A stretch of DNA of 64,000 nt, taken from contig NC_060248.1 of the NCBI RefSeq assembly GCF_921293095.1, positions 134,304,972 to 134,368,971 of the forward strand, written 5' to 3'. The notes beneath the pieces were generated by a model. The model was not told the origin of the DNA and searched no databases. It saw only the letters and a list, made by a program, of their open reading frames with translations. Shown one piece after another: positions 45,961 through 56,290 of the stretch. The translations under genes were made by a program, and so were the position numbers. This DNA comes from Ischnura elegans (lineage: Eukaryota; Arthropoda; Insecta; Odonata; Coenagrionidae). Position 1 is the stretch's first letter. Every line of letters begins with the position of its first letter.

Positions 45961-47640
45961 GAAGATAATGTTGAATACAATAATATTGAAGATAATGATA
46001 AATATGCTTCCGCTACGGCCCACTGCTACCCACAATATTAAAAAAATTATAATCTAATTTTGAAACATTTGCCAGTATATGAAGTGTTATGACCGTGGTG
46101 GGGAACTAATTCAGCCTATGGAGCTTAGGAATAAGTATTTAACAATTATTTGCATATTCCGAGGATGTGATACTATATTCTTCAGAAGTGCATGGGATAC
46201 GTATAAAATATTCGGGCCAAAAATATCAAGTGAACTTAAAAAAAGTAGGAAGCCATTGTTAGGTCCGTAATGGTATTAGCAATTCCAAAGCACTGCAATG
46301 AAGAAGTAACTTTGTTCACAGTCACGCGCACGGGTAAAAGGTTATATTCATCGAAGATGAAGTTCGCCTTGAAGAAATCATTTTCTTAGCGTTACATTTT
46401 TTTCCTCCAACACCCAAAGCAAATGTTGAATTGGCTTTCCATGCCGCGAGGAAACATTTTCTTATTTCGTTAAATTTTATCGTACAACTTCAAAGATAAA
46501 ATCATACAATAAAACGCTGATCGATCATGCTCCGGAAGCATAAAAATGTAAGATGCCACATTGAGTGGTTCGCTATTGAGCTCTGCACTCTTAGCAATTG
46601 CGGTCCCTTTCCTCAATGAGCGATTCTGCTCGAAATGAGCCGCCACTCTAATGACCCGTCACTAACTCATGAAGGGTGAGCGGAAAATTTCGATTTCTTA
46701 AATGGTGAACTTGCGATTGAACGGCTGAAAGACGCAACCTGTTTTCCTTGCAAATAGTAAACTCACTCCAGCATCATCGATTTCTTTCCAATGAATTGCA
46801 GTTTTGGATATAACCCCCTTCAAATCATTGCTTGATTCGTGCTTCACGTGAAATTGCCTTATCTGCTCTCCGCTATTTATTGCCTACACAATGATACACC
46901 GGATGATTTCAATCCATAAATATCTGATGACATTATTTCAATCTTCATAAATTAAAAATAAAATATCTGATGAACCAGACTTGCTCAGAAAATAGAAAAC
47001 TTTTGGTGGCGTTCACAAAAATTTTGCTCGTACTTATACGTCCTGTAATACTCAATTTCATTCTAAAAAGGCATAAAAAGATGTCATAGAGAAGTATTTT
47101 TGGTGACATTAACAAATTTCCATTAATTTTCACCATAAGCTTTATGGGCTAAATGGACTTACAATATCATAATATTGGTATCTTGAGTGAAAGAAAAAAT
47201 AAGAATTTGAGGCAAAGCACTCACTTTAAGAATGGGTCGAAACTCAATGACTGAAATGCCATCCAGCAGTTCATTTTGAGACGAGTTGCTCATTTATTTT
47301 TTTCAGTCTTTCGATACGAAAAATAGAATGGAGTTTGAGCAGAGTTTGAGGCAATCTGATCAAATATTAGCATTGCTAATGCATGCAAATATTAGGACTT
47401 CATGTATGTTCGGAGGAATGTGACAAAAATGAATTGCATTTTCCTTCCTCATACCCACCCCAATACGGCTTACTTAATAGTATTGCAGTGCTTTTACTCC
47501 ATGTGAATGTATTTAGGGGTAAAGGCCTTGCCCGGTAAACATGATCCACTAACAATGCATACGTACACGGAAAAAAAGTTTAGTTAGAACTATCGAATTC
47601 TGATGAAATTTATCAAATTTCTCGGTACATTGAAAAATTC
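45961..47640. other. AT-rich intergenic stretch
   Basis: Open frames under 65 codons only, with no motif. Nothing else recognised. Confidence 0.5.
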
Positions 47641-47641
47641 A

Positions 47642-47697
47642 GTAACAATTACCACACCAGTTTGATAAATCTATCAAACTGGTTTGGTAATTGTTAC
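47642..47697. repeat. 26-bp hairpin
   Basis: GTAACAATTACCACACCAGT... pairs with ...CTGGTTTGGTAATTGTTAC over 26 bases with one mismatch and a 4-base loop (AATC). Stem length and tight loop fit a foldback MITE core. A microRNA precursor is less likely because the loop is so short. Confidence 0.75.
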
Positions 47698-47754
47698 CGA
47701 GCTGGCCACAGCAGTTCGATAAAAACTATCAAAATCGAAAGGATAATAAAACCG

Positions 47755-47776
47755 ACGCTACGTCGCGACGTAGCGT
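47755..47776. repeat. Perfect 22-bp palindrome
   Basis: ACGCTACGTCG is immediately followed by its exact reverse complement, giving a 22-bp perfect palindrome with no spacer, GC-rich in an AT-rich setting. It is 58 bases 3' of the 26-bp hairpin. It could be a dyad protein-binding site or the junction of a small inverted duplication. Confidence 0.75.
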
Positions 47777-47899
47777 GCACATATGAAAGATTTTCCACCC
47801 AGAAAAACATTGTTCCGATTAAAAATCATAAAATTAAGAGTACAACGTAAGGTTCTGCAAAATAAACACAAAAAAGTGGAGAATAAATACGCCTGCACG

Positions 47900-47966
47900 A
47901 AGCATTGAATGTGGGCCCCCCGCGTGGTAGAAGCGGACTGTAACAACTAGGCTAAACCAGTTGCCA
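47900..47966 (-). repeat. tRNA-derived SINE or tRNA relic
   Basis: The minus strand shows an A-box-like TTTAGCCTAGTTGTTACAG, then CACGCGGGGGGCCCACATTCAAT as a decayed anticodon arm and B box (consensus GGTTCAAATCC). Not a functional tRNA: the B box is degenerate and the acceptor stem is unpaired. Confidence 0.45.
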
Positions 47967-48067
47967 TAAAAATAGCTTACACAAACGACCTAATATACTC
48001 TAAATTGTAAATAATCAACCTTGGTTTTGAAAATTTTTTTTTGTTTGCATTTTTGTTAAAAGTTCCT

Positions 48068-48180
48068 TTCACGTGTGTAGTGCCGGGATGCGAAGAGAAC
48101 TCCACGAGTGTGACCCGAAGCTCAAGTTTTTAGCTTTCCAAAAGATCCTGAGTTGAAGAAGGAGAGTATTTGAGGGATGA
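48068..48180 (+). pseudogene. Broken THAP domain
   Basis: One plus-strand frame begins 'TCVVPGCEENSTSV', the CxxxxC start of a THAP zinc finger (C2CH). About 25 codons later another frame reads 'PKDPELKKE', matching the FPKDPxLKxxW segment of THAP domains. A frameshift lies between, and in-frame stops are present. THAP domains are DNA-binding and are found in P-element transposases. The P-like element at 56634 has the same two segments ('CSVAVC', 'FPKDPRLRKQW'), so this may be a second P-type relic. Confidence 0.6.
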
Positions 48181-50275
48181 GAAGAGACAATTTCACTTCC
48201 ACGAAAAACAGTAAGGTATGTACCCTTTCTCGTTGTAATTATTTGGATCTATTTTCTAGCTAGATGTGGCTTGGGGATGTTGACAGTACTAAAAGTGGTG
48301 ATTTAAACATAGAAGCGACAATTCAATAGGAAATTCTTGTATTTTAGCTGTATTTTTTGTATTATTTCGTTCAGTAAACGTGAGGTTGAAGGAGTTTCTG
48401 GGAATTATAGAATAGCAGCCAAGTTTATAGTAACGATTATTCTTCCTTATCTTGCCCTCTGCTGTGCTATGCGTCTGAAACTCAGTAAAACAGTGCTCAT
48501 TTAACTATACTTTTGTAACTTAGAGTTGAAAAGCAATTTGAATTATTTACGCGATAAATTATGTACTTGGGTATTTTCGATAAAACTACCAGTGTCTTTT
48601 ATTTTTGGCGTAGTACCTTATATTACGGGGGAAAGCACAAAAATTTCTAGGGTTCTTGAGTTCAAATTAATTTCAGCTTATGTATCATTTCGTAAGACCA
48701 ACGATATTTACTTGATTAATTGCATGGAAACATCTAATCATGAGAATTTCATGAGTCTCGTCAGAAACGTATATAGTATGTTATTTGAGTGTATGAACCA
48801 CCGATAGTGAAAATATGCGTTTTTCTCTTACAATTGGTGAAATGAACCGTTATTTATCTCTTCGCGGCTTTCATCATCTGAAATTATCTTATGGCCTAGT
48901 TTTCAATAAAACATTTGTTAAGGTATATGATGATCTCCTATATTTACTGGCCTTGTCATTAGATACATCTCTCATGCAGAAACGCCTAAAATTGGAAATG
49001 AAATAACTACGTAGTAATTTACATGGTATTTTCTTATTTATTAATTTTAGTGGTGTGAGCTTCACTTCACAGCGAGTGACATCAGACAAGAATCTGTGGC
49101 CTTGCCGGAGAAGATGGGGAAGGTAATTCGTGTTGAATTAAAGGTGCCCAGATTCGAGGAAGGTGCCATTTCTTCATAGTTACTGAATTATCATCTTGAA
49201 GACAGAATGACATAGCGATTGAAGTGACCTTTAGAACTGTGGTGGATTTGGTTTTTATAAGTGGATGCTGTGACAATGGACATTCGTCGGAAAAACTATT
49301 GAAGATAGTTATTGTGGCTTCTGCTAGTGCTCTTTTAAATAATTTGTGTTCAAAATAGAATATCAGTATTTTTTTCACCAAATTCGTTCATGGTAATAAG
49401 AGGAAATTGCTGGTATTATTGTGATTGACTAATGAAAATACAAAACATATGTATTTTATTTCTGTGTTTTTTTTCTTTCCCGCCACCAAAATTCCTTGTG
49501 GTGATTAATTCATGCATGTTAAGTAAGATCTTAGGTGTGATTTAAGAGATGTCGTGATCTTTATACAAATGTTTATGCTCGTGATTTGGCAGAACTTTCA
49601 GATTTTTTATTAGGTTGATGCATCTACTGAAGTGACATCGAACCTCTTGCTCATGCCAAATAATATTTCAATTACTTAAGCGCCTTGGACGGGTACGTTT
49701 TATTAGCCGAGGCTGGACTATACGTAATTTTTGGCTTGCATTTTGATGTATTCGAGCGTAATAAAGGCTGATGTGTCAACGATTTTATATTTCACAAGTA
49801 ACTATCATTGAAAATCTTATTTCGTCAGGCTCTAGGGTAAGATTTCCATAGCCCATTTCAGTGTCAAAATAAAGAATAATTCACTCTTAATTAATAGATC
49901 CATTTCGGACCTTGTGTGAACACCTTTTACTCTGCCAGAAAGAAATTATTTATCCAAAGAAAGTATATGGAATGCAACCAGGTTTAATCAAATACTTGAC
50001 GTCACCTTTTAATACTATCGAATTTTGAGACGCTTTTGTGTTGAAGAATAAATTCTCTTTGGATGCAAACAGCCTTTTCTAGATAGTTATTTCAGATTTT
50101 AATCTTGCTATGTAGTACTTCTAGTTTATGAATCAGTTATAAATAGCTTTTTTCTGGAGAACGGCGAAGCTATATGGTACGTGGATTAGACGCAATATTA
50201 ACGAATAACTTCAGATTGAAAAATATTTTTTTATGCGTGTCAGTATTTTCTCGGAATACGCTGACTATTTTCTGA
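48181..50275. other. AT-rich stretch, possibly remains of a P-type element
   Basis: Small open frames (48526-48807 and 48815-49006 plus; 49082-49381 minus) show no motif. No terminal repeat partner for the THAP relic was found. Confidence 0.4.
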
Positions 50276-50348
50276 CTGATTGAGTAAATTAGGTATCAAT
50301 TATCTTTTTATTACGGCGGCTAAACCACCATCGCAGGCAGCACCACGA

Positions 50349-50924
50349 CTACTTCCATTCTGCCATGCTCTCTCTGGCGATAGCACTGCAATGAGTGACG
50401 TCACACGCCAGTGAACAGGCCTTCTCTCTAGGTGGCTGTGGCTGCATAGAGATTGAGGCGGTGTCCACGTTGTCGCTGATGTCGTCATCACCCGACGACT
50501 CCTCCGAATCGGCGTCCGAGAGGGAGAGGCTGAGGGCGACCGGGTCATCGGGCTCCCCAGAGTCGTGCCATCGGAGCAACTCACCGATGACCGGGTCGTC
50601 CTCGGCCTCCCTGTCCACGTATTCCGGTGGGCCCGGAGACGGAGAGCCCGGCAGGTGTAGCACGGGCGGTGACGAGGGCTCCGCAGCAGGTACGGACGGC
50701 GTTTTAGCGGCGTCTGGGAGGGGCGAGACTCGACCGGCCGCGTCGTCGGCCTCGGAATCTGGAGGGCTGGCTGTAGGTCCGCGGTGCATTTGTGGTGCTT
50801 GGGGCGCGCTCCCGGATGACCTCGCGGATAATGGTCGTGGGCTGTGCTGCCGACGGCGGGAGGCGCAAAATTTCGTTTGGGGCAAGCAAATGAGCAGCAG
50901 TGTCCCACCCGTGGGTGGCGGCAA
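50349..50924 (-). CDS. Acidic protein, ORF2 overlapping ORF1
   Basis: This 191-codon frame is offset +1 from ORF1, overlapping it by about 220 bases and continuing 355 bases beyond its stop. The carboxy half is strongly acidic and Ser-rich ('SLSDADSEESSGDDDISDN') and it ends 'ESMAEWK'. It might be translated by frameshifting from ORF1, by re-initiation, or be the remains of a single ORF split by an indel. The ATG at 50924 is the first in the frame but lies inside ORF1. I recognise no family. A third frame here (50300-50986) looks like a shadow, rich in Arg/Pro/Ser as expected from GC-rich antisense-like reading. Confidence 0.4.
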   Translation of the reverse strand: MPPPTGGTLLLICLPQTKFCASRRRQHSPRPLSARSSGSAPQAPQMHRGPTASPPDSEADDAAGRVSPLPDAAKTPSVPAAEPSSPPVLHLPGSPSPGPPEYVDREAEDDPVIGELLRWHDSGEPDDPVALSLSLSDADSEESSGDDDISDNVDTASISMQPQPPREKACSLACDVTHCSAIARESMAEWK

Positions 50925-51603
50925 TTGTCAGGATCCGTGCGCGGTTGTAGACCAAGGAGCGGACCGGTCCCGGGAGTGCGTCCCAATCAGCAGCAATTCC
51001 CAGCAATAGGGAGACCTCGTGCCCATCTCGTTTTGTAAGCTTGGAGCTTGAGGCGTTGATCCTCCGGAGGAACAGTAGCTCGAGACATTCCTGTTCTGGA
51101 GGCAGCTCCATGGTGTTTGGTGGGCGTTCAGGTCTGAGATCACGAAAGCGGCGGTCCTCTGTCACAACTTGGGATTCAGGGGTGCAGGGCCGTGGCGGCT
51201 GCGTTGCTGGAAAGGAGACCAGCGGAGGAGTGGGCTCCGACATCAGCCCAAGTTGTGTCAGAGGAATGCCGCGGCTGGTGCTGGGGCCAGGGTCCAGGGG
51301 CTGCGGTTGCTGCGCTGGCAGCGGCTGAGGGACGCTGACCGTCACCGGGGCCCTGGACTCAGTGATGGCCTTAAGGAGCCAGGAGGGAGGCGCTTCCGAC
51401 GTAGGCGACTGGACTCGCTTATTGAGCAGGCTGGATGGCTCAGAAGACATGTGAGATCCCGTAGGGGATGTGTTGGGGATCAAGGTCGGAGAAGGCGACC
51501 CTTGTCGCGGTGAGCGGGAGCGAGAGCGGCTCCGTCCCCTGCTGCGGCCCCCCGGCGAAGCGGGGGGGTTTGCAGAACCTCCTTTGCGAGCTTTCGGACC
51601 CAT
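50704..51603 (-). CDS. Gag-like basic protein, ORF1 of the inverted-end unit
   Basis: This 299-residue open frame starts at an ATG in optimal Kozak context. The amino end is basic and Ser/Arg-rich (about residues 15-40, repeated SR dipeptides). A long Pro/Ser-rich disordered stretch follows (40-165). A compact predicted helical segment spans about 165-255 ('ECLELLFLRRINASSSKLTK', then 'RILTIAATHGWDTAAHLL'). The carboxy end is Arg-rich ('RFRGRRRGRSS', then 'PPRRR'). Basic ends around a helical core resemble a capsid/Gag-type nucleic-acid-binding protein. No zinc knuckle or enzyme motif is present. Function is inferred from composition only. Confidence 0.55.
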   Translation of the reverse strand: MGPKARKGGSANPPASPGGRSRGRSRSRSRSPRQGSPSPTLIPNTSPTGSHMSSEPSSLLNKRVQSPTSEAPPSWLLKAITESRAPVTVSVPQPLPAQQPQPLDPGPSTSRGIPLTQLGLMSEPTPPLVSFPATQPPRPCTPESQVVTEDRRFRDLRPERPPNTMELPPEQECLELLFLRRINASSSKLTKRDGHEVSLLLGIAADWDALPGPVRSLVYNRARILTIAATHGWDTAAHLLAPNEILRLPPSAAQPTTIIREVIRERAPSTTNAPRTYSQPSRFRGRRRGRSSLAPPRRR

Positions 51604-51804
51604 GGTGGCTGCGAGCGCATTAGCCGCTAGTGCTTAAGACGCGAGCGTATGGTAAGAGCGAACACAGGTCAGTATGGTGAGCAGTTCCTCTCGAAACCAT
51701 CTGCAAGTCTCGACTGTCAGTAAGAGTTTTCCCCGGCCTTATTTAGTCCAGACCGACCAAAATGGCCGGCCTAGGCGCCCTTAACAGCTCTTTTACTCAA
51801 TCAG

Positions 51805-53570
51805 ATTGCCCCAATTTCAGTATTAATAACAATGAAGGTGGTGCTAAAAAGTAAACCAAGGACAGTGAAATGCTATCGATTTGTCGCAGTGAGTGGCTTT
51901 ACAAGTCTTTTTGGATCGGAAGACTGAAGAATCAGCTGAATCAGTTGTCAAACTCTGTCGCAATTGATAATAATGACAAAGAATTGGTGGACCAGTCCTT
52001 ATTTGACATTGGTAAGTTTGCTCGATAGCCACCGCTCACTACTGTGGAGCCTAAAGGGACACTGCCCGCCGATGCTCACAGCCAGAATTAATATTTTGGG
52101 GAAAATGGGTGCAGCATTAGCCGTACCATGTGCTCAGAACGGACCTTGGTTGAATAGTATGGGATGGATATCATTTCTACTCCCATCGTTTTTTAGCTGA
52201 TGAATCCGCATCTGAGATTGATCTGGAAAATTTGGTTACGCATTGAAAACATGGAAAAACGTCTTATTAGAATTTATAACTCGGAATTTATGAATTTTAA
52301 ATACACATCTTTCCGAATGAAAACATAAGTGCCAATAACTTTGTTCCCCATGTTTTTTCTCCGATCGGGCACGACTTTGGGGCCGTATCCCGATTCGAGC
52401 CTAAAGGGCCAACGCTCTACCGACACCTAATTCGTCATCAACCGCTACTAAATCAATCTTGCCCCTTATGCGCCATGGTATGACCTTTTTGTGGCCGTTT
52501 TCAGAATAGGGTGGTTTCCTATTATTTTTTTATTGCCTTAATCGAAAGATTATTACTCCTGGAGTATGTATTTCGCGCTTTTAGATTTTTAAATGACAAC
52601 ATCTATTTTTCGCGATTAAATGAAAAGTGAAAATTTTCAAGCGCGCGAAAACGCGACGCTTAAGTATGAATGTCGGGAAATATCTCCGTACGTCGTATTT
52701 CTGGTTCCCCCTCCCGCCCGGTGAGGTGACCTTGAGGCGAGGCTTAGCTCTGATACGCCGCAGGATGCTAGCGGATAGCTGAGTGCCTTGCTGAATGGTA
52801 GCGCTTGGCTTAAAAAAGGTTTATTAATACCTTATCAAACGAAGAAAACTTTCCGACATTAGCCAGTTTTAATAGGTGATTATTAAGACATGTTTCCCTG
52901 AGCTCTGTGCCTCATGCATGCATTGGTAACCTCAGACGATGCATAACTCCTATCCTCTCGTGTAGAAACTAGGTCCCTGTGACGTCATGCGGAGTGGAAT
53001 CGCATGGGCGCCAATCTGGCCTTTTTCAAATGAGGATAAAATTTGACCCTTGCCATTCGTCTAAACCGGTATTTCAAAAAACCAAATAATTTGTGTATTA
53101 TGAATACGCTAATGGTGAGTAACGAATCGCAATCAATGCCTTTCGTTTTCTTTGATGAAGGAAACTACCCTATTAAAATGTCCCCACTTGGTGCTGAGGA
53201 AACAAACATGGCGGAAATGTTTGAATACCACTGCATTAATCCATAAAATGACAAGTTAAAGCATTGGCTGTTTTCAACTGCGTAGAATACTTGTGCCTTT
53301 TTGTCTCGCATATATAACATTATTAGTGCGTGTGGTATTCGGTATGAACTTGGAAACCATTACATCATACGTATATATGTATATATGATCGTTCCCTATC
53401 GAGTCACTATCACTAAAAACAGAAAAACGAGAGGAAAAACCCTCAAACGGGGAAAACATTATGCTGGAGCTTTCGAAGCCAATATCTTCATTCTCAACGT
53501 CTAAGGAAAAACAGTTTGGATATGTGGGGAGCGCCAATTCGAGAGTGTGGAGTCAGTGGGGGGGAGGGAC
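51805..53570. other. Intergenic stretch
   Basis: Short frames only (for example 51964-52200 and 53043-53246 plus) without motifs. It contains a weak tRNA-like relic at 52375-52435. Nothing else recognised. Confidence 0.45.
52375..52435 (-). repeat. Weak tRNA-like relic
   Basis: The minus strand has GTCGGTAGAGCGTTGGCCC (A-box-like) and GGCTCGAATCGGG (B-box-like), but their spacing is shorter than in a tRNA, implying deletion or a SINE relic. Not a functional tRNA. Confidence 0.35.
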
Positions 53571-53689
53571 GCAATAACTGATACTTTGAAACATTCATTG
53601 AAGAGGGAGTCGTGAGACAAAGAATGTGTGGGAACTGGGTGGGATGCGTAGGGGGATGATGGACAGCAGGAGGCGCGGCGATATTTATT

Positions 53690-53775
53690 CTAAGGTTAAG
53701 GGGGGTGATGCATTGGCCTACATAAAAAGCGGAGAAGAAGTTGCAATGAATGAGGTAAGTGATATTGGTGGAAGT
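53690..53775 (-). pseudogene. GIY-YIG domain of the 53.6-kb PLE
   Basis: One minus-strand frame gives 'NITYLIHC', a five-residue gap, then 'FYVGQCITPLNLRIN'. This has the two beta-strand signatures (TYL for GIY, YVG for YIG) and the following Arg of the fold. Frame shifts lie on both sides. It is the endonuclease that PLEs use for insertion, no longer functional. Confidence 0.6.
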
Positions 53776-54549
53776 ACAGGTGGTAGAGGTAAATATTGGG
53801 AGGCATTTAAGTTTGGGGTGGAAAGAGGCTGGGGGTGGAGAAAATCTTGCTGTTATTACATCCGGGACGGTTTCACGGTGAGGGTGGGGTAGTGGTGACT
53901 AACTGCGATTTATAAAGAGGGTGGGTGGCTTTGAAAATGGAGCTTAGATTAGGTGGTATCTTAAAAGTGATCCGTGAAGTGGAAGGGAAAATCTGGGAGG
54001 TGGATTTGTGGTTAGAAAGAATGGGGTAGAAGTCCTTCGTGATATCCTGAGGGGCATGAGCGCCAGTAAAGTAGGTAGTGAGCACATATGAGGAGTAATT
54101 TTTATCCGAGTGAGGTTTATTCGAAATATACAATTCTTTCTTATCGTATTATTTAAGAGTTTTTCGGGGTACCCGCGGCGGAGAAGAGACGTGTGTAGTT
54201 TGGAGAGGAACTTCTGCAGATCGTCGGGGTCATTGCAAATCACGTGTCCACGGATTGAGAGAAAATACGGGATGGAACGTTTAGTGTGATGGCAGCTATT
54301 GTAGTGGAGGTATTGCTGCTTGTTAGTGGCTTTGATTTGAACCGATGTCTTGACTTTGATATTGCTAGAAAGGTGTATGTCCACATCCAAGAAAGTGAGA
54401 TTAGTGTTGGAGATAGAAGAAGTGAAAGAAACAGAGGCAGAAGAGTTGAGTGAAGAGACAGAGGTGTTCAGAGAGTTTACGTCGTGTGACAAGAGAAGAA
54501 AAATGCCGTCTATGCATCCAAGGCAAAGAAGAGGTTTTAGAGGGTAATT

Positions 54550-55090
54550 TTTCAGGAAGTTTTATTCGAACCGGCCGAGGAAAATATTGGCATAAGAAGG
54601 GCTAAACTTACTTCCCATTGCATAGCCGGACATTTGCAGATAGTAGTTATTATTAAAAGAGAAGGCATTGTGGGTGAGAATAAAATGGGAAAGATTACGA
54701 AGAAAGTCAGTGGTGGGGTTTTCAGGTGTAGGTCGTAATGACAGATAGTGGCGGAGAGCAGCGAGTCCATCGGAATGAGGGATTGTGATGTACCGTGAGG
54801 TTACATTAATAGTGGCCACGGTAATGGTCTGATTGGGGGGGAGGGAAATAGAATTGAATTTAGAGAGTAATTCATGAGAATCTTTGATGCATGATGGAAG
54901 GGACTGAACGAAGGGTTGGATATAGAAATGCGTTCAACGAATGCAGAAATCTGTTCCGTAGGAGAGTATCGGGAGGAACTAAGAGGCGGTCTGAATTATT
55001 TGCTTCATGAATTTTAGGAAGGATATAGAAAGATGGCGAAGAGGTGTGAGATGGTGGAATAAGGGAAATGTCCGACTGGCTTAGACCCTC
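54550..55090 (-). pseudogene. PLE reverse transcriptase palm region
   Basis: The minus strand carries a 'PKIH'-like segment ('SFYILPKIHEANN') near 55020, then 'IKDSHELLSKFN' near 54880. 'INVTSRYITIPHSDG' is the A-motif region, where the family usually reads DVTSLYTNIPH. The catalytic Asp of DV is Asn here, so the active site is lost. 'GYAMGSKFSPSYANIF' follows (B motif). Broken frames throughout. Confidence 0.7.
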
Positions 55091-55614
55091 GGAGGGACCT
55101 TTTGTTCAATCCCGGTCATGGAATAATCAGGACTGGGCACTTAAAGCTTCATCTGTCGTCGCTATTGTCTCAGACGAGAAATTATTCTCATAGATGGCAG
55201 CACTGTAGCTCGCCCGAAACAACTAGGGAGTGTTATGGTGATTGTACGGGAGTGATCTTTTTTCAGCAAACTTTTGAATATAGAAGCTCCTTTAAAATGA
55301 TCAATTTTCTTGAGATACCAAGTGCGATGTATAAGGAAATTTTTCTCGGTGAAGTTTTTGGACTCTTTCGAGGGAAAGGACGAATTCCTTGCAGCAGAAT
55401 TTACTGCGTTGACATTTCCATATCTATCCCGTAAGATTTTCAGCCTCAAACTTTTCGACTACCGCAGTGGGAATCTTTATAGGAAGCCCCTATTCCTGTT
55501 GAAATAGGGCACTTTAAGCTAGCATATTAGATAGGGCTTTATCATTTTATCCCGTTCCTTCCGACTCGATTAGTAAAACAACTATGGCGTGCAATAATTT
55601 TTCAGTCTAGCATT

Positions 55615-56290
55615 CACTTTCATAGCATCACTTATGCTATGAAACGGAGTTACCTGTTCACCACTTAGAAGGTGAATTTCCCTGATAAACTGTTGAGATG
55701 AGTACTAACTGTTTATCCATACATTTTGTACTTAATTTTACATTGTTGATTGACCTAATGAAATCCTAGCAGATGATATTTAATGATACCCTAAATGCGA
55801 AGTTCGGGGGACTACACTTGGGTTTTTCCACATTTCTGCCGCAGGAAAGAAATTTAGTGTGTTAAATATGCTATTCAGGGCTTGATTTGATATTTAAAGG
55901 TTTTAAATTTGTTGTTTAGAACCTCGTTCATAACATACGTTGATAAAATACTATCACCTGTAGTCTGGGACTGTTTCATAGCATGCTATATCTCCTTGAA
56001 TCGGAATTACGTGCTTATAACTCAGGAAGTTGAATTCCACTGATATGCTGTTGAGATAAGTATTAGCTATAATCCCATTCTGTAGAGTTTGTGCTTGATT
56101 GACGCCGTTGATTGATCTGTTTGTAGCCTAGTGGACGGAATTCAATGAGGCAGAGAATGTCATGTTCGGGGACTTATTTCATGGTTTTCCACGCATTTAT
56201 TTCACAGAACAAAGATTTTTTATTGTGAAAATACTTTTCAGTGCTTAAGTCAGTATTTAAAAGACATAAATTCATATTGAGAGCCTTTTC
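55615..56290. repeat. Two diverged tandem copies, period about 358 bp
   Basis: 55615-55970 and 55975-56290 align with roughly two-thirds identity by eye. Shared anchors are 'GTTGAGATGAGTACTAACTG' versus 'GTTGAGATAAGTATTAGCTA', then 'TTGTTGATTGACC' versus 'CGTTGATTGATC', then 'TTCGGGGGACT' versus 'TTCGGGGACTT'. It sits inside the material interrupting the PLE, so it probably belongs to another mobile element. No open frame. Confidence 0.65.

Larger units (their letters stand above)
50276..51804 (-). mobile_element. GC-rich two-ORF unit with 13-bp inverted ends
   Basis: CTGATTGAGTAAA at 50276-50288 and its exact reverse complement at 51792-51804 bound a 1,529-bp, strongly GC-rich block in AT-rich surroundings. 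Reading on the minus strand there are a TATA-like CTAAATAAGG (about 51745), then ATG in an ideal context (GCCACCATGG, 51603). Two overlapping ORFs follow, with an AATAAA-containing end (about 50305-50315). I find no target-site duplication. The layout suggests a compact mobile element. A non-autonomous DIRS-type element (inverted ends, no duplication, gag-like ORF) is one candidate, but a retrogene or viral relic is not excluded. Confidence 0.5.

Noticed and set aside
50300-50986. 228-codon minus-strand frame in the inverted-end unit
   Set aside because: Arg/Pro/Ser/Thr-rich composition typical of the third frame of GC-rich DNA. It overlaps both better frames and has no distinct start signal.
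50395-51009. 204-codon plus-strand frame
   Set aside because: Antisense to the two minus-strand ORFs, and its Gly/Ser-rich composition mirrors them.
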